Source: Actinomycetota bacterium
GTDB taxonomy: Bacteria > Actinomycetota > Thermoleophilia > Miltoncostaeales > Miltoncostaeaceae
DNA length: 64,000 bases
Direction of reading: 5' to 3'
Assembly: GCA_963169235.1 (NCBI GenBank)
Contig: CAUJCX010000035.1
Coordinates: 1 to 64,000 of the forward strand
Shown: positions 59,196 to 64,000 of the stretch, piece by piece
Layout: each line of letters begins with the position of its first letter
How positions within the stretch are numbered: the first letter of the stretch is position 1
Notes under the pieces: model-generated
Databases searched by the model: none
What the model was told of the DNA's origin: nothing
What the model saw: only the letters and a program-made list of their open reading frames with translations
Translations under genes and position numbers: made by a program

Positions 59196-60301
59196 CGGGC
59201 GAGGATGTCGCGGTAGAGCCCCGCGAGGTCGGCGGCGCACGCGTCCCACGTGGGCAGGTCGAGCTCCCGCCCGGCCGGGGGGCGGTCGATGGCGGCCTCC
59301 AGCGCTGCGGCGACCTGCGCGGGCGGCGCGTCCGCATCGATGGCGTCGGCGAGGCCCCGGGCGGCCAGCTGGGTGAGGCCCGGCCGGTCGGCCACCACCA
59401 AGGGACGGCCCAGGGACAGCGCCTCCAAGGCGGCGATCGGCTGCGTCTCGAAATCACTGAGCAGGGCGACGACGCCGGCGCGCGCCACGCGCTCGGCCAT
59501 CTCGCGGCGACGGTCGGGTGGCACCGCCGAGATCTCCACGAACGGCGCGACGCCCAGGCGCTCGGCCTGTGCCCGCAGCTCGGCCTCGGCCGGGCCCGCG
59601 CCCGCGATCCACAGGCGTGCGGACGGCCGGCGGCGGCGCAGCTCGGGCATGGCGGCGATCACGCGGTGATGGCCCTTGTAGCGCTCCAGGCGCCCCACCG
59701 ACACCACCAGGTCGGGGTCCGTGGGGGGGAGGGGATCGACGGCGGGCAGGTCGGCGCCGTTGGGGATGCACGCGAAGAGCTGAGGCGGCAGGTGCAGGCG
59801 CTTCACGTAGACGTCGCGCTCCCACTCGCTCAGCACCACCAGACGGGATGCACGCGCAAGCAGCGGTCGCAGGGCCCACTGCTGTGCGGGGCGGACGGCC
59901 GTGCGCAGGCCCGACGAGTGCCCTCCGGCGTGGAACGTCAGCACCCGCGGCACACGGCGCCGGGTAGCCCATGCGAGCGCTTGGGGCGCGACGAACGTGT
60001 GGTACGAGTGCACGTGCACCAGGTCGGGGCGCATGGCGGCCAGGTAGCGGCCGATGCCCCGCACGTAGCGCCAGTCGCGCCCGCGCGGCAGGGCGGGCAC
60101 GCGCACCACCCGGACGCCCTCCACGGTCTCCTGGCGGACGGACGTTGACGCGTTGTCGGTGGCCAGGACGGCCACGCGGAACCCGAGTCCGGACAGGCGG
60201 CGGGCCACCTCGTAGACGTGGCTCTCGACCCCCCCGGTGTCCGGGAAGAACCGGGGGGTCGCCAGGACGACGTGCGGCGGGATGCGGCGGGGGACTGGCA
60301 T
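59192..60301 (-). CDS. Glycosyltransferase, GT4 family
   Basis: The 369-residue protein has VVLATPRFFPDTGGVESHVYEVARRL, PDLVHVHSYHTFVAPQAL, the donor-site DLVVSVGRLERYKGHHRVI and LLSDFETQPIAALEALSLGRPLVV (E(x)7E). It resembles PimA/mannosyl- or glucosyltransferase-type enzymes with GDP- or UDP-sugar donors. ATG 60301 follows AGAGGACG; GTG 60304 directly before it is an alternative. It heads the tightly overlapping part of the glycan operon, 75 bases after the GT2 gene. Confidence 0.87.
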   Translation of the reverse strand: MPVPRRIPPHVVLATPRFFPDTGGVESHVYEVARRLSGLGFRVAVLATDNASTSVRQETVEGVRVVRVPALPRGRDWRYVRGIGRYLAAMRPDLVHVHSYHTFVAPQALAWATRRRVPRVLTFHAGGHSSGLRTAVRPAQQWALRPLLARASRLVVLSEWERDVYVKRLHLPPQLFACIPNGADLPAVDPLPPTDPDLVVSVGRLERYKGHHRVIAAMPELRRRRPSARLWIAGAGPAEAELRAQAERLGVAPFVEISAVPPDRRREMAERVARAGVVALLSDFETQPIAALEALSLGRPLVVADRPGLTQLAARGLADAIDADAPPAQVAAALEAAIDRPPAGRELDLPTWDACAADLAGLYRDILAR

Positions 60302-60376
60302 CACGTCCTCTTTACATGACCCGCCCCGCTGGCGCGAGGTGGACGTCTGGCGGCAACCCGCTGCGGCGCGGCGACC

Positions 60377-61207
60377 TCAGGCCGACTGGATCGCGTGTTC
60401 CAGGGACTCCAACGTCGGCGCGTGCACCGGCGGGGTGCGGCGCTGCGTCACGATGGTGCGCAGCACGCGGAAGCCGTCCCGGAACGTGCGCAGGTTGCTC
60501 TCGCCGTGCACCCGGGCCTTCTCGAACGACGGCACCTCGGCGATGCGCAGGTTGGCCTTCGCCGCCTGCACGATCATCAGCGTCTCGATCTCGAACCCGT
60601 CGCACCGCACGTCGATGTGCTCGAGACACGCCCGCCAGAATGCGTTGTAGCCGTAGCAGAGGTCGGTGAAGCGCGTACCGAACAGCACGTTCACCAACAT
60701 GCCCAGGCCGCGGTTGCCGGCGCTGCGCAGGTGGGTGAGGTCGTCACTGCCGCCACCGGCCAGCGCGCGCGAGCCCTTCACGAAGTGTGCACCGGACAGG
60801 AGGGCGCCCACGAACAACGGGATCTCCTGCGGACGAAGCGAGCCGTCGGCGTCGAGCGTCACGATGATGTCGCCCGTGGCAGCCTGGAAGCCGGCCATGA
60901 GCGCGTCGCCCTTGCCCTTGCCCTCCTGCATCACGATGAGGCAGTCGGGCATCACCCGCATCGCGGCGGCGATGGTGCCGTCGGTCGAGCGGCCGTCGAC
61001 GATGATGACCTCGTGCACGTCCGGCATGGCGCCCAGGACCAGCGGCAGGTTCCGCTCCTCGTTGAGGGTGGGGATGATCACCGACACGCGCGGCCAGGTA
61101 CCGGGGCGGCGGCGGTCGTGCAGTCCGAACGAGCGAAGCGGCAGGCCGTCGGTGGCCTCGGCACTCCGGAGGGTCGAGTCGTGGCTCACGCCGGTCTGCT
61201 CCGTCAC
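60377..61207 (-). CDS. Polyprenyl-phosphate sugar synthase-like GT2 glycosyltransferase
   Basis: The 276-residue GT-A protein has VSVIIPTLNEERNLPLVL, EVIIVDGRSTDGT, GKGKGDALMAGFQAATGDIIVTLDADGSL (DxD) and the dolichol-phosphate-mannose-synthase-like SRALAGGGSDDLTHLRSAGNRGL and LCYGYNAFWR, FEIETLMIVQA blocks. Such enzymes load a sugar onto undecaprenyl phosphate for extracytoplasmic GT-C enzymes, which fits the GT-C-like gene at 55987. The GTG start follows GAAGGATGACACC. No transmembrane tail is present. Confidence 0.86.
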   Translation of the reverse strand: MTEQTGVSHDSTLRSAEATDGLPLRSFGLHDRRRPGTWPRVSVIIPTLNEERNLPLVLGAMPDVHEVIIVDGRSTDGTIAAAMRVMPDCLIVMQEGKGKGDALMAGFQAATGDIIVTLDADGSLRPQEIPLFVGALLSGAHFVKGSRALAGGGSDDLTHLRSAGNRGLGMLVNVLFGTRFTDLCYGYNAFWRACLEHIDVRCDGFEIETLMIVQAAKANLRIAEVPSFEKARVHGESNLRTFRDGFRVLRTIVTQRRTPPVHAPTLESLEHAIQSA

Positions 61208-61286
61208 GGTGTCATCCTTCGTTCGGTTCCGTCGTCGAAGGCGGGGGGCATGGGGCCCACCTCACAGCTAAGGAAGGTAAGGACGA

Positions 61287-61300
61287 ACGAACCGGTTCGT
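61287..61300. promoter_or_regulatory. Perfect 14-base palindrome upstream of the glycan operon
   Basis: ACGAACCGGTTCGT is an exact palindrome centred 86 bases upstream of the GT2 start at 61207, just downstream of the candidate promoter. It has the size of a dimeric repressor operator; the cognate regulator is unknown. Confidence 0.5.
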
Positions 61301-61310
61301 CACCGTCGCG

Positions 61311-61338
61311 CGTATAGGTCTTGGCGATCGTTGGTCGA
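61311..61338 (-). promoter_or_regulatory. Candidate promoter of the glycan operon
   Basis: On the minus strand TCGACC (61338-61333) and TATACG (61316-61311) are separated by 16 bases, four of six matches to TTGACA and a fair -10. Transcription would start near 61304, so the palindrome at 61287-61300 would lie at the start site. Confidence 0.35.
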
Positions 61339-61362
61339 GAGCACGCGGCGCGCGATGCCGAT

Positions 61363-61383
61363 CGGGCAGGGCTTTTCTGCCCG
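61363..61383 (-). terminator. Possible terminator after the GT2 gene
   Basis: A perfect 7-base-pair stem, CGGGCAG with CTGCCCG, and a seven-base loop begin 10 bases after the stop of the GT2 gene at 61393. There is no T-tract after the stem on the minus strand, so termination is likely but unproven. It would separate this gene from the operon promoter downstream. Confidence 0.45.
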
Positions 61384-61392
61384 GGGTCGTTG

Positions 61393-62325
61393 TCAGCCGA
61401 TTCCGCTGGTGCGACGCACCCGTCCGGCCACATAGCCGAGGCCGGTCGCCGCGACGCCCGCGACGATCATCCCGGCGCGGGCGACCCCCCACGGGTCGCG
61501 GCGCGCACCCCGCACGCCGCGGGCCACCCCGCGCGGAAGCACGGTGGCCACGTAGGCGCGCTCGCTCGAGAGGCCGTCACGGGTTCCCGAGATGCCCGCC
61601 AGCACGGCCTTGCTGACGCCTTCCGAGTAGCAGCGGCGCAGGAAGTACCCGGGCCGGCCGCGGTGGGACGGAACCAGGTGCCTCACCGCGACCCGGGGCG
61701 TGTAGACGACGCGCGCGCCGGGGATGCGGTCGGCCAGCCGGATGCACAGCTCGGTCTCCTCGCAGCCGGTCAGCTGTGCGCCGACCCGGCCCAGCCGGTC
61801 GGTGAATCCGCCGACGGCGTCCAGCGCGTCGCGCCGCACGGCCATCGACGCGCCGATGGGGTTGCGCACGTCCGCAACGGCGGTGGGAAGCCCGGTGTAC
61901 GAGCACCCCACCACCCAGTCGAACTCCGGCGGAAACCAGGGTGGACGGTGCGACTGCCAGCGCGCGTCGATGCGCGTGCCGGCGGCGACCACCGCAGGGT
62001 CGGCGAACACCGCCACGAGGCCCTCAGCCCAGCCGGGCTCCGGCGTCGCGTCGTCGTCCACGAACGCGATCACGCTGCCGTGGCTGGCCTCGACACCGGC
62101 GTTGCGGGCGTCCGACAGGCCGGGGGCGCCCGCGTTCTCCACCACGCTCACGTCCCCCCGGGCCGCCACCTCGTCGCGTAGCCGAGGATTGTGGTCCACC
62201 ACGACGACGATCTCGTCCGGGGTGCGGGTCTGAGAGGCGAGGGCGTCGAGGCCCTCCATCAGCACGTCACGGCGATCGTCCGAGTAGCAGCACACCACCA
62301 CGGAGAGGGTCAGCGGGACGGGCAA
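61393..62325 (-). CDS. Glycosyltransferase family 2 protein
   Basis: The 310-residue GT-A protein has LSVVVCCYSDDRRDVLMEGLDAL, EIVVVVDHNPRL, GLSDARNAGVEASHGSVIAFVDDDATPEPGW (metal DDD) and the acceptor-side NPIGASMAVRRDALDAVGGF and GCEETELCIRL. The C terminus has a hydrophobic, probably membrane-associated helix (ARAGMIVAGVAATGLGYVAG). TTG 62325, about 10 bases after GGAAGGA, is the best start; no ATG or GTG is available before homology begins. It is divergent from tlyA with a 45-base gap. Confidence 0.83.
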   Translation of the reverse strand: MPVPLTLSVVVCCYSDDRRDVLMEGLDALASQTRTPDEIVVVVDHNPRLRDEVAARGDVSVVENAGAPGLSDARNAGVEASHGSVIAFVDDDATPEPGWAEGLVAVFADPAVVAAGTRIDARWQSHRPPWFPPEFDWVVGCSYTGLPTAVADVRNPIGASMAVRRDALDAVGGFTDRLGRVGAQLTGCEETELCIRLADRIPGARVVYTPRVAVRHLVPSHRGRPGYFLRRCYSEGVSKAVLAGISGTRDGLSSERAYVATVLPRGVARGVRGARRDPWGVARAGMIVAGVAATGLGYVAGRVRRTSGIG

Positions 62326-62370
62326 TGCGGCGGTGTCCTTCCGGTGGGTGGCGGCGGCTATCCTCTGCGG

Positions 62371-63174
62371 GTGACGCGCACCCGACTCGACGCCCTGCTG
62401 GTGCAACGCGGGCTGTCCGCGACCCGGTCGCGTGCGCAGGCAGAGATCATGGCGGGCCGCGTGATGGTAGACGGCGCGCGCGCCCACAAGCCTGGGCAGC
62501 AGGTGCCGCCCGACGCCGTGCTCCAGGTGGAAGAGGGGCGCCGGTTCGTCTCGAGGGCAGGCGACAAGCTGGCGAACGCGCTCGACCGCGCCGAAGTGGA
62601 CGTGACGGGGATGCGGGCGCTCGATGTCGGGGCGTCGACGGGCGGCTTCACCGATTGCCTGCTGCAACGCGGTGCGGCCGGCGTGATCGCCGTCGACGTG
62701 GGCTACGGGCAGCTGGCGTGGTCGCTGCGCCAAGACCCCCGGGTGACGGTGCTCGAGCGCACGAACGCGCGCCATCTGACGCGCGATCAGCTTCCGTACC
62801 CACCCGATTTCGTCACCGTTGACGTCTCGTTCATCTCGGTGGCCCTCGTCTGGCCCGCGGTCGTGGCATGCTGCGCCGATGCATGGAGGGCCTGCCTGAT
62901 GGTGAAGCCACAGTTCGAGGTGGGGCGCGGCGACGTCGGGTCCGGCGGCGTGGTGCGCGACCACGATGCCCGGCGGCGGGCCGTCGAGCGCATCGGCGAC
63001 GTGATCGAGGCACGCGGTGGCGTGGTGCTCGACGCGGCGGACTCCGGGCTGGCGGGGCCGAAGGGCAACCGCGAGGTGTTCCTGATCGCCGCGTCTTCCG
63101 CCGATGCGGCGCCGCGCGATGGCGACTGGCGCGCCCGCGTGGCGGACGCCGTGGCGGAAGGGGCGGCGCGATGA
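62371..63174 (+). CDS. tlyA: TlyA-type rRNA 2'-O-methyltransferase
   Basis: The 267-residue protein has an N-terminal S4 RNA-binding domain (TRTRLDALLVQRGLSATRSRAQAEIMAG) and a FtsJ-like methyltransferase domain. The latter shows RFVSRAGDKLANAL, the SAM motif ALDVGASTGGFTDCLLQRGA, VDVGYGQLAWSLR, VTVDVSFISV and MVKPQFEVG, including the Lys-Asp-Lys type catalytic set. TlyA methylates 16S C1409 and/or 23S C1920 (E. coli numbering) and in mycobacteria confers capreomycin sensitivity. GTG 62371 gives the usual start; it overlaps nadK (ATGA). Confidence 0.94.
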   Translation: MTRTRLDALLVQRGLSATRSRAQAEIMAGRVMVDGARAHKPGQQVPPDAVLQVEEGRRFVSRAGDKLANALDRAEVDVTGMRALDVGASTGGFTDCLLQRGAAGVIAVDVGYGQLAWSLRQDPRVTVLERTNARHLTRDQLPYPPDFVTVDVSFISVALVWPAVVACCADAWRACLMVKPQFEVGRGDVGSGGVVRDHDARRRAVERIGDVIEARGGVVLDAADSGLAGPKGNREVFLIAASSADAAPRDGDWRARVADAVAEGAAR

Positions 63175-64000
63175 GCGACGGGCCCGCCGGCGGCGCGATC
63201 CGGCTCGAGCAGGCCCCCGGGCGGGTGGAACGCGTGCTGTTCCTGACGCACCGGGCCCCGGAGGCCACCAGCGGCGCCGTCCCCACCGTGCTCTCCATCA
63301 TCGAGGAGCAGGGCGTCGAGGTGATCGTTCCGCCCACCGAGGTGCTGAAGCACGACGCGCTGGCCAAGTACCGCTCCAGCGAGGGCGTGTCACTGCGCGG
63401 CGACGGGCGCGACCTCATCCTGGTGCTCGGGGGCGACGGATCGATGCTGCGGGCGCTGGCCCGGGAGGCCGGTTCGGGCGCCCCGGTGATGGGCATCAAC
63501 TACGGCCGCGTCGGCTTCCTGTGTTCCATCGAACGCATGGACCTCGAGAACGGCCTGCGGCGGGCCCTGGGGGGCGAGTACCTCATCATCGGCCTGCCGT
63601 CGCTGTCGGTCGACTGGGCCGACGGCCAGGTGAACGCGGTGAACGATCTGGCCATCGTCCGCGGCGGCGAGTCGCGCATCGCCGATCTGTCGTTCGCCAT
63701 CGACGGTGAACGCGTGTCGAACGTGCGCTGCGACGGTGCGGTCATCTCCACCCCGGTGGGGTCCACCGCCTACAACCTTGCGGCGGGCGGCCCGACGGTC
63801 AGCTGGCGCGTGCGGTGCTTCGTGCTGTCGTTCCTGGCCGGCCACCACCTCGACACCCGCCCCATGATCATCGCGCCCGAGGAGAGCCTGGTGCTCACCA
63901 ACTCGGCGATCTGGGGCACGTGCGACCTGCTGGCCGACGGTGTGAAGGTGGGGGCGCTTGCCCCCGGTCGCCAGGTGGCGGTGGGCCTGGGCGGCGCCGA
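63171..64000 (+). CDS. nadK: NAD kinase (3' truncated by the window edge)
   Basis: The frame starts at ATG 63171, overlapping the tlyA stop, and runs off the end of the window after about 276 residues. The diagnostic LVLGGDGSMLRA motif (about 85-96), GINYGRVGFLC, VNDLAIVRG, and TPVGSTAYNLAAGGP are all present. NadK phosphorylates NAD to NADP. tlyA-nadK is a common actinobacterial gene pair, usually followed by recN. The first 20 residues are a variable extension. Confidence 0.95.
   Translation, partial: MSDGPAGGAIRLEQAPGRVERVLFLTHRAPEATSGAVPTVLSIIEEQGVEVIVPPTEVLKHDALAKYRSSEGVSLRGDGRDLILVLGGDGSMLRALAREAGSGAPVMGINYGRVGFLCSIERMDLENGLRRALGGEYLIIGLPSLSVDWADGQVNAVNDLAIVRGGESRIADLSFAIDGERVSNVRCDGAVISTPVGSTAYNLAAGGPTVSWRVRCFVLSFLAGHHLDTRPMIIAPEESLVLTNSAIWGTCDLLADGVKVGALAPGRQVAVGLGGA

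Noticed and set aside
55987-59457. Apparent 1156-residue membrane protein
   Set aside because: The first 490 residues are an out-of-frame shadow of the GT4 gene at 57978; GTG 57981 with a GTGA overlap is the real start.
1-64000. tRNA, rRNA, CRISPR arrays, insertion sequences, prophage or integron features
   Set aside because: I looked through the intergenic segments and found no cloverleaf-like sequence, regularly spaced repeats, transposase or integrase signatures, or target-site duplications.

Overview
The window is a very GC-rich, gene-dense bacterial chromosome segment with almost no intergenic DNA. GTG and TTG starts are frequent, and neighbouring genes often overlap by four bases (ATGA, GTGA or TTGA). 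Gene content (type IV pilus genes with no visible secretin, the efp-acc-nusB order, metY-metX-metW, an UPF0182 protein, a TlyA/NadK pair and short zinc-ribbon proteins) points to a deep-branching actinobacterial lineage, most likely class Thermoleophilia. That placement is inference; no rRNA or tRNA gene is present to confirm it. No CRISPR array, insertion sequence or phage gene was seen. No gene-free stretch exceeds 200 bases; the longest are 43022-43210, 61208-61392 and 16994-17177.

Layout. 1-4.3 kb: the end of a probable methyltransferase, then on the minus strand a metallo-hydrolase, fdhD and a formate-dehydrogenase-like molybdoenzyme. 4.3-7.5 kb: a GAF-GGDEF-HD-GYP cyclic-di-GMP enzyme flanked by two small Cys-pair proteins. 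7.5-10.4 kb (minus): small proteins, a histidine phosphatase, and a coupled trio of LMW phosphatase, unknown protein and Leu/Glu-dehydrogenase-like protein lacking both key lysines. 10.5-17 kb: a SpoIID-domain secreted protein, the methionine genes metY-metX-metW coupled to a secreted protein of unknown function, and RNase HI.

17.1-25.1 kb is a type IV pilus locus: two tandem pilins ending in the same Cys-containing tail, a 917-residue secreted protein of repeated fibronectin-III-like modules, prepilin peptidase, pilM-pilN-pilO and a lipoprotein in the pilP position. Exact GCCGATAA boxes (FliA/WhiG-type -10) lie just upstream of two of its transcription blocks. 25.1-37.3 kb: UPF0182 protein, aroC-aroK-aroB-aroQ, an M24 peptidase, efp, an AccB fused to an inactivated carboxyltransferase domain, accC, nusB. 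37.3-44.7 kb: a glycosyltransferase, dxs, a GNAT-like protein and two tandem secreted GH26 glycosidases.

44.7-62.3 kb, all on the minus strand, is a surface-glycan locus: eight glycosyltransferase genes (one a GT2-GT4 fusion), a GT-C-like membrane protein, a DUF1616-like membrane protein, a flippase, a left-handed-helix acyltransferase, a phosphotransferase and a polysaccharide deacetylase. Most adjacent genes overlap by four bases, implying one translationally coupled operon. The window ends with tlyA and the start of nadK on the plus strand. The pilus, cyclic-di-GMP, glycan and GH26 genes together suggest a surface-attachment and exopolysaccharide programme; the metabolic genes are core housekeeping.
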